Of a DNA stretch of 64,000 bases, positions 32,130 through 41,822 are shown piece after piece; positions within the stretch are counted from its first letter, which is position 1; the number at the start of each line of letters is the position of its first letter. The DNA lies in contig CATYZE010000003.1 in the NCBI GenBank assembly GCA_958415525.1, positions 76,834-140,833 of the forward strand, in the 5' to 3' direction. Under the pieces are notes generated by a model. It searched no databases, had not been told where the DNA came from, and was given only the letters and a program-made list of their open reading frames with translations. The position numbers were made by a program, and so were the translations under genes. Source of the DNA: an uncultured Collinsella sp. (lineage in GTDB: Bacteria > Actinomycetota > Coriobacteriia > Coriobacteriales > Coriobacteriaceae).

Positions 32130-33317
32130 ATGTTCAACACCATCATCATCACGCTCAAGACGCTGTTGCGTCGGCCGAGCACCTGGGTTTGGGGCGCGGT
32201 CTTTCCCGTTGCGCTTTCCACGATGTTCATGTTTATGTTTGCGAACCTGAGCTCCGACGGCAAGGTCGACCCGGTGCCGGTGGCCATCGTGGCTGACGAA
32301 GCCTGGGACGCGTCGACCTTTAAGGAAGTGGCGACCTCGCTGTCTAAGGAGGGCGACGATCAGCTGCTCGAGATTCACGAGTGCGAGGATGCAGCCACCG
32401 CGAACCGCGCACTCAAGGCCGGCGAGGTCGCGGGCATCTATACGGTCGACGCCGCCGGCGAGCCCAGGCTCACGCTGCTCTCGAGCTACGACAGCTCGCG
32501 CGCGTCCACGGTGCTCGTCGACCGCAGCATTCTGGAGACGGTGGCAAGCTCGTATACGCAAAATGCCGAGCTCATGGCACAGATTGCCCAAGACGATCCG
32601 GCGGCGCTTGCCGATTCGGAGGCGGTCGCCCGCGCCCTGTCGCTCGAGGGCGGAACCCGTCGCGTGAGCCTGACACGCACCACGCCCGACGGCACGACCA
32701 TTTACTACTACGCGCTCTTTGGCCTGGTAGCGATGATGTCTGCCGAGTTTGCCGCCTTGAGCGTCGTCGACCTGCAGCCCAACCTGTCGGGTCTTGGCGC
32801 ACGCCGCTGCGTGGGTGGCCTTTCCAAGACGGCGTCGCTAGCCGGAATTTTCGTGGGCTCGTGGCTGGTTTCTTTTGCCTCGATGACGGTTGCGATTGGC
32901 TATGTGCGCCTGGTCGTCGGCGTCGACTTTGGCGGGCGCGAGGGGCTTTGCCTGGTAGGCGGCGCCGCCTCCGCGCTTGCGGCGACGGGCCTGGGGCTCT
33001 TTGTGGGCACGCTGCCCGTTAAGGGGGGCAAGGCGTCCAAGTCGGGTATCCTCACGGGCTTCGCCACCACGTGTGCCCTGTTCGCCGGCCTCTACGGCGA
33101 GCCGGCGATGGCGCTTGCCGACGACGTCGCCCGCGCCTGTCCGGCCGAGTGCTGGCTCAATCCCGTCAAGCTCATCTGCGACATGTTCAACCGCCTGTAT
33201 TTCTTTGAGGACCTGGGTCCCTTCGCCGTTCGCGCGGGCGCGCTTGTTCTGATGGCCCTGGTGTTTGTCGTCGCAGCCACGCTGATCTTTGGAAGGAGCC
33301 GCTATGAGCACCTTTAA
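32130..33317 (+). CDS. ABC-2 type permease, first subunit
   Basis: A 395-residue membrane protein. One N-terminal helix (WGAVFPVALSTMFMFMFANL), a large extracellular domain of about 180 residues with an ABC-2 fold (VPVAIVADEAWD; GEVAGIYTV), then five or six C-terminal helices starting near residue 200 (IYYYALFGLVAMMSAEFAAL). AGGAGGG precedes the ATG at 32130. Its 3' end overlaps the next permease by 14 bases. It would form a heterodimer with that protein and use the upstream ATPase. Substrate not predictable. Confidence 0.92.
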   Translation: MFNTIIITLKTLLRRPSTWVWGAVFPVALSTMFMFMFANLSSDGKVDPVPVAIVADEAWDASTFKEVATSLSKEGDDQLLEIHECEDAATANRALKAGEVAGIYTVDAAGEPRLTLLSSYDSSRASTVLVDRSILETVASSYTQNAELMAQIAQDDPAALADSEAVARALSLEGGTRRVSLTRTTPDGTTIYYYALFGLVAMMSAEFAALSVVDLQPNLSGLGARRCVGGLSKTASLAGIFVGSWLVSFASMTVAIGYVRLVVGVDFGGREGLCLVGGAASALAATGLGLFVGTLPVKGGKASKSGILTGFATTCALFAGLYGEPAMALADDVARACPAECWLNPVKLICDMFNRLYFFEDLGPFAVRAGALVLMALVFVVAATLIFGRSRYEHL

Positions 33318-34509
33318 GACTGCGCTTCGCATGGCGCTGGCACACCCGTTCTACCTGCTCATCTATACGGTGTTCATCTCGCTCATGGGCGTGTTCATCG
33401 CGGCGTCGGTGAGCTGGAATTCGTCGCAGCTCACCGAATACAAGCCCTACGACACCAACGTGATCGTGGTCGATCGGGACAACAGCGACCTTTCGCGGGC
33501 GCTCACCAAGCACTTGGGGTCGCGCTTTGACCTGGTCACGGGCGTCGGCGACGACACGTACGATCTTGCGGACGCGCTCTCCAAGAGCAACAGTGCCAAG
33601 GGCAGCGCCGACTGCGTGTTCTTTATCCCGGACGGGTTTGAGGACGACCTAATCGCGGCCGCCCGTGCGGGGGAGACCTTGCCCAAGCTCGACGTGACGT
33701 ACGGCTCCGGCACCATGGCGGCGGCGCTTTCGTCTGCCGAGGCCTCGCGCTGGATCTCGCTCGCGGGTGCTGCGGCGGCGCTTGAGCCTGCTGCCTCCGA
33801 CGGTGACGTCGCCAAGGCCGCCGAGCACGCCGCCGCAAAGCGCGCCGAGGTCCAGATCGAGCAGGTCAAAGTCGACTCGACAGCCGCTGCCACGCTTGAG
33901 TCGTATTTCAACTTTGGCGCGTATGCGATCATCTCGTCGGTCATCGTGTCGGTGGGCCTGGTGTTCTCGGGCATGAACGAGCCCGAGCGCGTACGCCGCA
34001 TGGATGCCGGCCCGGTTTCCGAGCGCCAGCGCTCGCTCGCCGTGTTCGCGGCCGCCGCGGTGCTCACCGTTTGCATCTGGCTTGTGTCGAGCATGATGGG
34101 CGTCGTGGGATTTGCTGGCGCGGTTGCCGAGGTCGGCGTGGGCCGTGTGTGTCTGGCGCTGGCAGCGACATTTGCCCTGGCGTGCACGCCCCTGGCTGTT
34201 GGCTTTGCGCTGTCGAGCCTGGGCGCGCGCGAGGAGCTGCTCAACGGCGTGGGTAACCTGCTTGGCATGCTCATGACGTTTTTGGGCGGCGCCTGGATGC
34301 CACTGTCGCTCATGGGCTCGGCCGTGCAGACGGTGGCGCACTTTGTGCCGACATATTGGGTGAACGACGCGATCGGCAAGGCGCTCGCGTCGGACCTGAC
34401 GTCTGCCGTGCTGGGCGACATCGCCTGCGACCTGGGCATTACCGTACTCTTCGCCGCCGCCATCGCCGCCATAGGCCTAGCCCTCACGCACGCCAAAGCC
34501 CGAGCCTAG
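33304..34509 (+). CDS. ABC-2 type permease, second subunit
   Basis: A 401-residue homologue of the preceding permease with the same layout: one N-terminal helix, an extracellular domain (TNVIVVDRDNSDLSRALTKH; ADCVFFIPDGFEDDL) and a C-terminal membrane domain (GAYAIISSVIVSVGLVFSGM; LLGMLMTFLGGAWMPLSLMG). GGAAGGAG precedes the ATG at 33304, inside the end of the previous gene. It closes the operon; GGGGACAG-type repeats follow. Confidence 0.92.
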   Translation: MSTFKTALRMALAHPFYLLIYTVFISLMGVFIAASVSWNSSQLTEYKPYDTNVIVVDRDNSDLSRALTKHLGSRFDLVTGVGDDTYDLADALSKSNSAKGSADCVFFIPDGFEDDLIAAARAGETLPKLDVTYGSGTMAAALSSAEASRWISLAGAAAALEPAASDGDVAKAAEHAAAKRAEVQIEQVKVDSTAAATLESYFNFGAYAIISSVIVSVGLVFSGMNEPERVRRMDAGPVSERQRSLAVFAAAAVLTVCIWLVSSMMGVVGFAGAVAEVGVGRVCLALAATFALACTPLAVGFALSSLGAREELLNGVGNLLGMLMTFLGGAWMPLSLMGSAVQTVAHFVPTYWVNDAIGKALASDLTSAVLGDIACDLGITVLFAAAIAAIGLALTHAKARA

Positions 34510-34520
34510 CCATCGGGTAC

Positions 34521-34643
34521 TCATTGGGGACAGACTTAAACTGACCAAGAGTAGTCATTGGGGACAGACTTAAACGACTAGTCATTGGGGACAGTCTTTG
34601 CCGATCGGCCGTTTTGCCAGTAGGGTTGGCAAGGGCTGTCCCC
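34521..34643. repeat. GGGGACAG repeat cluster, left of the MacB/FtsX genes
   Basis: TCATTGGGGACAGACTTAAA occurs at 34521 and 34555. A related copy at 34582 forms the left arm of a 16-bp inverted repeat (34587-34602 with 34628-34643, two mismatches). GTCCCTAACTG words follow to about 34675. The same words in the opposite orientation lie on the other side of the exporter at 38202-38324. Confidence 0.8.
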
Positions 34644-34780
34644 AACTGCCGGCAGGAAAGGAGCGTCCCTAACTGTTGGGTGACTAGTTTGAAATAAATG
34701 CCATATGTCGCGCAAAAATAGTTCACCTGGGTTTACTATTAGCCTAGAAAAGTAGCAGAAGGCTAACAACGGGGGATAGC

Positions 34781-35494
<714 letters not shown>

Positions 35495-35502
35495 GCGGCG
35501 CC

Positions 35503-38169
35503 ATGACACCTCTCGTAAAACGACTCCCGCGCGAGCTGCGCCGCAATATCGGTAAGTACCTGGGCATCTTTTTGCTCATGTGCGGAAGCATCGCCCTTAC
35601 CTCGGGCTTTTTGCTCGCGGCGCATTCCATCGGCTGCCTCATCGACGACATGCGCGACGAGTACACGATTGAGGACGGCCGCGTGACCACCTCCTTCGAG
35701 GCTACCAAAGACCAGCTCAAGGCCGCCGAGGATGCAGCCGGCGACGTCGGTGGCGTCACGCTCTACAAGAATTTCTCCATCGACGCCATCATCAAAAAGA
35801 CCGCCGGCGACGACGGCACAAAGCGCACGCTGCGCACCTATGCGCACCGCACCAAGGTCGATATCGCGTCCTACTGCGAAGGCAGGCAGCCAAGGGCGGA
35901 CGACGAGGTGGCCATCGACCGTGTCTTCGCCACCAACAACGACCTCGCCGTGGGCGATAAGGTCGAGCTTGAGGGCCGCACCTACACCATCTGCGGCATC
36001 ATGACCCAGCCCGATAGCCAGGCGCTGTTCCTCAACAATTCGGACTTTACGGTGAACACCATCACCTATGGTGTTGCCGAGGTCACCGACGCCGGCTTTG
36101 CCGCGCTCGAGGATGCCGGCGGCGCGCCCGCCTACACGTACTCCTTTACCTTTAACGACCGCGGGCTTTCCACCGCGGACCGCACCGATGCCGAGCAGGA
36201 TATGGTAGAGGCGCTCACCGATGCCGATGCGCGCGTGGACGATCTGATCGATGCCGATTCCAACCAGGGCATTGGCTATGCGCGCGACGACGTAGACGGC
36301 GACTCCATGATGTGGATGACGTTGCTCGACATCATCATCGTGATCATGGCATTTGTCTTTGTGGTGCTCACTGACGCCACCATCGAGGAGGAGAGCGCCA
36401 TCATCGGCACGCTACTCGCCAGCGGCTATCGTCGACGCGAGATCGTGCTGCACTACCTGGCGCTTCCCGCCATCGTGGGCGTGGTCGCGGCGCTTTTGGG
36501 CACTGCGCTCGGCGTTGTGTTTTTTACCGAGCCCATGCGCAGCCTCTATTACGGTTCGTACAGCCTGCCGCCCTTCCAGGTGTACTGGAGCTGGGAGATC
36601 TTTGTGAAGTGCGCCGTGGTTCCCGCCGTCGCGCTCATCCTCATCACGCTGGTGGGCCTGCTCCGCAAAATGGGCAAGACGCCGTTGCAGTTCCTTCGTC
36701 ACGAGGCGAGCGGTAAGTCGGGTACCAAGCGCGGTCTGCAGCTGCCGGAACGCATGGGCTTTGTCTCCCGCTTCCGTCTGCGCGTTTTCCTGCGCAACCT
36801 GGGCAACTTCGCCACGCTCTTCGTGGGCATCGCGTTTGGGTCGCTGCTTTTGCTCTTTGGCCTGGCGATCCTGCCCACGATGACGCACTATGCGGACAAC
36901 CTCGAGACGAGCCTGGTCGCCGAGCATCAGTACACACTTAAGGCGCCGCTGGAGCTCGAGGGCACTACCGAGGAGCGCGAGCAGTGGTCGGCACTCGAGC
37001 GCTTGCAGTCGGTTGACGGCGCGCTGCTCTCCGCCGCCCAGGATGCCGATGACGAGCTTGACGGCGCGGCCGATGCGGCGCAGACGGCAGCCGATGCCGC
37101 GACCGCATCTCCGTCTGCCGAGAGCCTGACCGCAGCGCAGGATGCGCTTGCCAAGGTCCAGGACAAGAAGGATGCGCTCTACGCGCGCCTTGACGATCTT
37201 GCCGATGCCCTCGGCTGCAACCGCGATGAGGCCATCGATCTGATCGACAAGGCCTCTAAGATCGACACTGACAACGACGATATCCACCCGGTCAATACGA
37301 CCGACAACGGCGCGGGCGCAATCGCGCAGGCCGAGAAATATGCCGTTTACCAGCTGCAGTACGACCGTGGCGACGGTAATGGCGAGGAGGCGATTTCCGT
37401 CTACGGCATTTCATCTCATTCGCGCTATTGGAAAGACCTCAACGTCGGCGACGGCCGCGTTGTCTTTGGCGGCGGCCTGCTCGACAAGTTTGGCTGGAGC
37501 GAGGGCCAGAAGGTCACACTCAGCGACAAGTACGAGGGTGAGCATTATTCCTTTGAGTACGCGGGCAAGGACTGTGCTTGGGGCTCCAAGTCGGACATGA
37601 ACATCTATATGAGTATCGATGACTTTAACGAGCTGTTCGGCAACGACGCCGCCTACTTTAACGGCTATGTGAGCGACGAGAAGCTCGACCTCGATGCTCG
37701 TTACTTTGCCGGCGACACCACGCCCGACGACATGCGCGCCGTGGGCGACCAGTTCATCGGCATGATGAGCAAAATGATCGGCATGATGGTCGGGCTCGCG
37801 GTGTTTATCTTCCTGCTGTTTATGTACCTGCTGACCAAGGCGGTGATCGACCACAGCGCCCGTTCGATCAGCTACATGAAAGTCTTTGGCTATCGCGATA
37901 GCGAGATCTCGCATCTGTACATCCGCTCGATCACGCTGTGCGTGGCGGCGTCGCTCGTGCTGAGCCTGCCGGTCATTATTGGCTCGCTCACGGCCATCTT
38001 CCGCTCGATGCTGCTCGCCTACAACGGCAATATCGAGATCTACGTGCCCGCTTGGTCCATGGCTGCATGCGTCGGCATTGGCTTTGCGGCCTACCTGGTC
38101 GTGGCGCTGCTACACACGCGCTCTATCAAGCGCGTCGGTCTGGCCGAAGCCCTCAAGGTGCAAGAGTAG
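35503..38169 (+). CDS. FtsX-like ABC permease, large
   Basis: An 888-residue permease. TM1 at about 18-40 is followed by an extracellular MacB-type domain to about 265. A three-helix FtsX domain lies near 270-390 (TLLDIIIVIMAFVFVVLTDA; TLLASGYRRREIVLHYLALP). After another helix near 430, a second extracellular region contains a coiled-coil hairpin at about 500-580 (DADDELDGAADAAQTAADAA). The last FtsX domain is at about 745-888 (MKVFGYRDSEISHLYIRS). Two FtsX domains in one chain mean it can act alone with the ATPase upstream. The coiled coil recalls exporters that reach across the wall. The substrate is unknown. The start at 35503 has only a weak GGCGG. Confidence 0.93.
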   Translation: MTPLVKRLPRELRRNIGKYLGIFLLMCGSIALTSGFLLAAHSIGCLIDDMRDEYTIEDGRVTTSFEATKDQLKAAEDAAGDVGGVTLYKNFSIDAIIKKTAGDDGTKRTLRTYAHRTKVDIASYCEGRQPRADDEVAIDRVFATNNDLAVGDKVELEGRTYTICGIMTQPDSQALFLNNSDFTVNTITYGVAEVTDAGFAALEDAGGAPAYTYSFTFNDRGLSTADRTDAEQDMVEALTDADARVDDLIDADSNQGIGYARDDVDGDSMMWMTLLDIIIVIMAFVFVVLTDATIEEESAIIGTLLASGYRRREIVLHYLALPAIVGVVAALLGTALGVVFFTEPMRSLYYGSYSLPPFQVYWSWEIFVKCAVVPAVALILITLVGLLRKMGKTPLQFLRHEASGKSGTKRGLQLPERMGFVSRFRLRVFLRNLGNFATLFVGIAFGSLLLLFGLAILPTMTHYADNLETSLVAEHQYTLKAPLELEGTTEEREQWSALERLQSVDGALLSAAQDADDELDGAADAAQTAADAATASPSAESLTAAQDALAKVQDKKDALYARLDDLADALGCNRDEAIDLIDKASKIDTDNDDIHPVNTTDNGAGAIAQAEKYAVYQLQYDRGDGNGEEAISVYGISSHSRYWKDLNVGDGRVVFGGGLLDKFGWSEGQKVTLSDKYEGEHYSFEYAGKDCAWGSKSDMNIYMSIDDFNELFGNDAAYFNGYVSDEKLDLDARYFAGDTTPDDMRAVGDQFIGMMSKMIGMMVGLAVFIFLLFMYLLTKAVIDHSARSISYMKVFGYRDSEISHLYIRSITLCVAASLVLSLPVIIGSLTAIFRSMLLAYNGNIEIYVPAWSMAACVGIGFAAYLVVALLHTRSIKRVGLAEALKVQE

Positions 38170-38201
38170 CAATTGGGGACGTTCTTAAACGACTAGTCAT
38201 C

Positions 38202-38324
38202 GGGGACAGTCTTTGTCGGATTGCCGGCTCGTCGGCCGGACTGGCAAGGACTGTCCCTGGCGGCACTCATTTAAGTCTGTCCCCAATGAGTGGTTTCACT
38301 CATTTAAGTCTGTCCCCAATGAGT
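38202..38324. repeat. GGGGACAG repeat cluster, right of the MacB/FtsX genes
   Basis: GGGGACAGTCTTTG (38202) and CAAGGACTGTCCC (38247) form a hairpin like that at 34587. Two identical 27-bp units at 38265 and 38298 run from ACTCATTTAAGTCTGTCCCC to AATGAGT and are dyads at their ends. Relative to 34521 the words are inverted, so the two clusters bracket the exporter pair. Confidence 0.8.
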
Positions 38325-38419
38325 GCCTAACGACTCGGCGTTGCGCTTGACTTCGACCCTACTTCAACGGGTACCATCCTCTATGTCTGTAACGCCATAT
38401 AGACCGAGGGGATAGATCT

Positions 38420-39625
38420 ATGACCGCAACTGCACCCGCAGCACCCGCTAAGGTGTACTTCACCAACCTGCGCACGCATGCTCGCGAGAGCCAGCTCGAC
38501 AAGCTCAAGCGCCTTATCCGTCACGCCGGTATCGAGCAGATCGACTTTGAGAACAAGTTCGTCGCCATCAAGATTCACTTTGGCGAGCTGGGCAACCTGA
38601 GCTTTTTGCGCCCCAACTACGCCCGCGCCGTCGCGGACGTCGTGAAGGAACTGGGCGGCAAGCCCTTCCTCACCGACTGCAACACGCTCTATGTCGGTAG
38701 CCGCAAAAACGCGCTCGAGCACATCGATACCGCCTATCAGAACGGCTTTACCCCGTATGCCACGGGTTGCCAGATCATCATCGCCGACGGCCTCAAGGGC
38801 ACCGACGAGGCGCTCGTCCCGGTCGAGGGCGGCGAGTACGTGCACGAGGCCAAGATCGGTCAGGCGCTCATGGACGCCGACATTGTGATCAGTCTTACCC
38901 ACTTTAAGGGCCATGAGCAGGCCGGTTTTGGCGGCGCCATGAAGAATCTTGGTATGGGCGGCGGCAGCCGTGCCGGCAAGATGGAGCAGCATGCCGCCGG
39001 CAAGCCGAACGTCGCGACCGAGCACTGCGTTGGCTGCCGTGCCTGCGAAAAGATCTGTGCGCACAACGCCATCTCGTTTGACGATACCCGCGAGCGCGAG
39101 CTTGCCAACGGCAACACCTGCACGGTGCACGTGGCCGCCATCGACCACGATCGCTGCGTGGGTTGCGGACGCTGCATTGCGGCATGCAACCAGGACTGCA
39201 TCAAGCCCGGCTATGACGCCGCGGCCGACGTGCTCAACTGCAAGATCGCCGAGTACACTAAGGCCGTTGTCCAGGATCGCCCCAGCTTCCATATTTCGCT
39301 GGCTATGGATATCAGCCCCAACTGCGACTGCCACCCCGAAAACGACACACCCATCGTCAACGACATCGGCATGTTCGCGAGCTTCGACCCGGTCGCCATC
39401 GACCAGGCCTGTGCCGATGCCGTCATGGCATCCGAGCCGCTGCCCAACACCGAGCTCACCGACAGCGCCGCCAAGATGGAGCATAACCACGAGCATCTGG
39501 AGGGCGAGCAGGCCAAGGATCCCTTCTGCATCACGCATCCCGACACCGACTGGCGCGCGTGCATCGCGCATGCCGAGAAAATCGGCTTGGGCACGAGCGA
39601 GTACGAGCTCATCGAGATCAAGTAA
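38420..39625 (+). CDS. DUF362 iron-sulfur protein
   Basis: A 401-residue cytosolic protein with a DUF362 domain (KIHFGELGNLSFLRP at about 51; THFKGHEQAGFGGAMKNLGM at about 157) interrupted by two ferredoxin-type [4Fe-4S] motifs at about 200-260 (CVGCRACEKIC and CVGCGRCIAAC). DUF362 proteins are widespread in anaerobes and are usually described only as putative Fe-S or electron-transfer proteins. It appears monocistronic; TTGACT at 38347 is the only promoter-like box seen and spacing to TACCAT is long. The terminator follows 50 nt after the stop. Function unknown. Confidence 0.9.
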   Translation: MTATAPAAPAKVYFTNLRTHARESQLDKLKRLIRHAGIEQIDFENKFVAIKIHFGELGNLSFLRPNYARAVADVVKELGGKPFLTDCNTLYVGSRKNALEHIDTAYQNGFTPYATGCQIIIADGLKGTDEALVPVEGGEYVHEAKIGQALMDADIVISLTHFKGHEQAGFGGAMKNLGMGGGSRAGKMEQHAAGKPNVATEHCVGCRACEKICAHNAISFDDTRERELANGNTCTVHVAAIDHDRCVGCGRCIAACNQDCIKPGYDAAADVLNCKIAEYTKAVVQDRPSFHISLAMDISPNCDCHPENDTPIVNDIGMFASFDPVAIDQACADAVMASEPLPNTELTDSAAKMEHNHEHLEGEQAKDPFCITHPDTDWRACIAHAEKIGLGTSEYELIEIK

Positions 39626-39673
39626 CGCCTAGCTATTGGACAAAACAAGCGCCTTTGTAGCGCTAGTTGAGCA

Positions 39674-39710
39674 AAAGCCGCCCGCGAGCACAACGCTCGC
39701 GGGCGGCTTT
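39674..39710. terminator. bidirectional terminator
   Basis: Sixteen-bp stem AAAGCCGCCCGCGAGC / GCTCGCGGGCGGCTTT around 5 nt; A and T runs at both ends serve either strand. Confidence 0.85.
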
Positions 39711-39711
39711 C

Positions 39712-39835
39712 CGGAAGTATGCGGCAAATTTCGAGACCGCCGAGCACACGACGTTTTTTGGCAACAAAACCCCTGATAAATTGTTGGTAAAACTGCGGTC
39801 TGGTCGGCAGTTCCAGATTTTGCCGCATACTTCCG
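39712..39835. repeat. 124-bp long-hairpin element with 17-bp perfect inverted ends
   Basis: CGGAAGTATGCGGCAAA at 39712 is repeated inverted at 39819-39835 without mismatch. The interior is partly complementary (AGACCGC with GCGGTCT). It starts 2 bp after the terminator and ends 41 bp before the hydrolase stop codon. No coding potential is seen. Confidence 0.8.
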
Positions 39836-39876
39836 AAAATAGGGGGTCAGATAAAGCCCCAGACGTTGCTTTTTGC

Positions 39877-40842
39877 CTAAAAATACTCGTCGAGGAAGTT
39901 GTTGACTGTGTTCCAGTAGAGCTCGGGGTCAACTTGCGCGCTCTTGGCGTGGGCGGCGCCATGAATGGTGAGCTTTTGCTTGGCTTTGCTGGCGCACGCG
40001 TCGTAGTTTTGGTCGAGCATGTCGTACGGCACAAAGGTGTCCTGGTCGCCGTGGATAAACAGCATGGGAACCGTCGCGTGTTTGAGTTGCTCCACACTGC
40101 TCGCCTTATGAAAGTCGTAGCCCGCGCGCACGTTGCACACCAAGTTTGCTACATCGAGCAAGGGAAAGCTGGGCAGGCCGAACACGTCCTTGAGCTGCAG
40201 GGAAAACTCGTCCCAAACACTCGTATAACCACAGTCCTCGATAATGCATTTCACGTTTGCGGGCAGAGATTCCCCCGCGACGTTCATGGCGGTTGCCGCA
40301 CCCATCGACTCGCCAAAGACCAGGATGCGCGCCTCGGGGTCAGCTGCGACGATCCGCCCAATCCATGCAACGACATCGAGGCGCTCGGGCCAGCCCATGC
40401 CGATATAGTCGCCGCCGGAGCGCTCGTGGGCGCGGGCGGCAGGCGCGAGCACGTTCATGCCGCGGTCGTGGAAGCGCTTGGCGTATCGGGCCATGCCGAT
40501 GGGCTCGTTGGTATATCCATGCAGGCAGACGGCGTAATCGTGGGTGTTCTCCGAGGCGGCAAAATACCAAGCGGCAAGTTCGGTTCCGTCATCTGCGGTG
40601 AGGCTGCTGCTCTCGCGATTCTCTTTAAACCACGCCCGCGCCTCGGTTTCCTCGGCATCCGGCTGCTCGCCTTCTTTGTCGTTCTTGCTATCCTGCATCA
40701 TCTTCATGGTGTAGGGCGCTTGGGGATTCAGGGCAAAGTCAAACAAAAAGTTGCCGGCAAACCCCAGCAGCGCGACAACGAGCACCAGCGCAACGACGCC
40801 GGCTATCTTGAGCTTTCGATGGGAACGTGCGTTTTGAGACAT
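39877..40842 (-). CDS. membrane-anchored alpha/beta hydrolase
   Basis: A 321-residue protein with an N-terminal signal anchor (LKIAGVVALVLVVALLGFAG) and an alpha/beta-hydrolase domain facing outside. HGYTNEP gives the oxyanion region, FGESMGAATA the nucleophile Ser, HGDQDTFVP the acid and HGAAHAKS the histidine, so the catalytic triad looks complete. It resembles the YqkD/FrsA-like or BAAT-like hydrolases of Gram-positive bacteria with unknown substrates. Single gene on the minus strand, convergent with the DUF362 gene. Confidence 0.9.
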   Translation of the reverse strand: MSQNARSHRKLKIAGVVALVLVVALLGFAGNFLFDFALNPQAPYTMKMMQDSKNDKEGEQPDAEETEARAWFKENRESSSLTADDGTELAAWYFAASENTHDYAVCLHGYTNEPIGMARYAKRFHDRGMNVLAPAARAHERSGGDYIGMGWPERLDVVAWIGRIVAADPEARILVFGESMGAATAMNVAGESLPANVKCIIEDCGYTSVWDEFSLQLKDVFGLPSFPLLDVANLVCNVRAGYDFHKASSVEQLKHATVPMLFIHGDQDTFVPYDMLDQNYDACASKAKQKLTIHGAAHAKSAQVDPELYWNTVNNFLDEYF

Positions 40843-41028
40843 AAGAGGCTTTCCTATAAGATGTTAATACATCAACATTTAATGCAAGCGCATTATGGAC
40901 GTTCGCCGTTGATGCGTCAACAGGCAAAGAATGGGTAAACAAAGGGTCACGTATGGTGCAAATTTCGCACGTACCTAGACGCTTTGATATAGTGTTGAGA
41001 ACTCTTTACGTTGGAGGATGTAACCGGC

Positions 41029-41712
41029 ATGTCCGATTCGAGCGACAGTTCTAAGCCGCGACCCAAGACCGCGGCCGTTCCACACTACACGGTGGGCGAG
41101 GAGATCATGAACTCCGTCACCCACGGTGTCGGCTGCCTGCTGGGCATCGCGGGCCTGGTGCTCCTGATCGTATTCGCTGCCCTGCGCGGCGGAGGCCCGG
41201 CCCATATGGCCGCGGCAATTGTCTATGGCGTCAGCATTATCCTCGAATACCTAGCCTCTACGCTCTACCACGCGATTCAGCCCGCGCGCGCCAAGCGCGT
41301 GTTTCGCATCATCGACCATAGCTGCATCTACCTGCTCATAGCCGGCAGCTATACCCCGTTTTGCCTTATCACGCTCGCAAACGACGGCGGCCCCGCGCTG
41401 TTCTTTGCCGTATGGGCTATTGCCATTGTCGGCATCGCCCTCGAGTGCTTTATGCGCGAGCGTCAACCGCACTGGGTAAGCGGCCTGGTCTACCTGCTGA
41501 TGGGCTGGCTCGTTGTCTTTAAGCTGCCCGACCTGGTGGCACTGCTCAACCCCGTGGCACTTGCCCTGCTCGCCGTCGGCGGCGTGTGCTACACCGTGGG
41601 CGTGCCGTTCTATATCGCAAAAAACGTGCGCTATCTGCACAGCGTGTTCCACCTGTGGGTGCTCGCCGGTAGCATCTTCCAGTTCATGGCGGTGATCCTC
41701 TTCGTAATCTAG
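41029..41712 (+). CDS. hemolysin III / PAQR-family membrane protein
   Basis: A 227-residue protein with seven hydrophobic helices and the family landmarks EEIMNSVTHGVGCLLG, STLYHAI, IDHSCIYLLIAGSYTPF and HSVFHLWVLAGS, whose His, Asp and Ser residues line the metal site of PAQR proteins. Bacterial members (YqfA/TrhA) influence membrane lipid homeostasis; the haemolysin name is historical. GGAGG lies 12 nt before the ATG at 41029; a TTG at 41011 is an alternative start. Confidence 0.92.
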   Translation: MSDSSDSSKPRPKTAAVPHYTVGEEIMNSVTHGVGCLLGIAGLVLLIVFAALRGGGPAHMAAAIVYGVSIILEYLASTLYHAIQPARAKRVFRIIDHSCIYLLIAGSYTPFCLITLANDGGPALFFAVWAIAIVGIALECFMRERQPHWVSGLVYLLMGWLVVFKLPDLVALLNPVALALLAVGGVCYTVGVPFYIAKNVRYLHSVFHLWVLAGSIFQFMAVILFVI

Positions 41713-41822
41713 CGACCACGCCTGCGCGCCCGCGTCCTCGTTTGGGCGCCGGCGCCATTGCCGTATCCGCAATCAACGTTTTAACCTGACGTCCCGAATC
41801 TTGGAGGTTCGAGAAACTCCCG

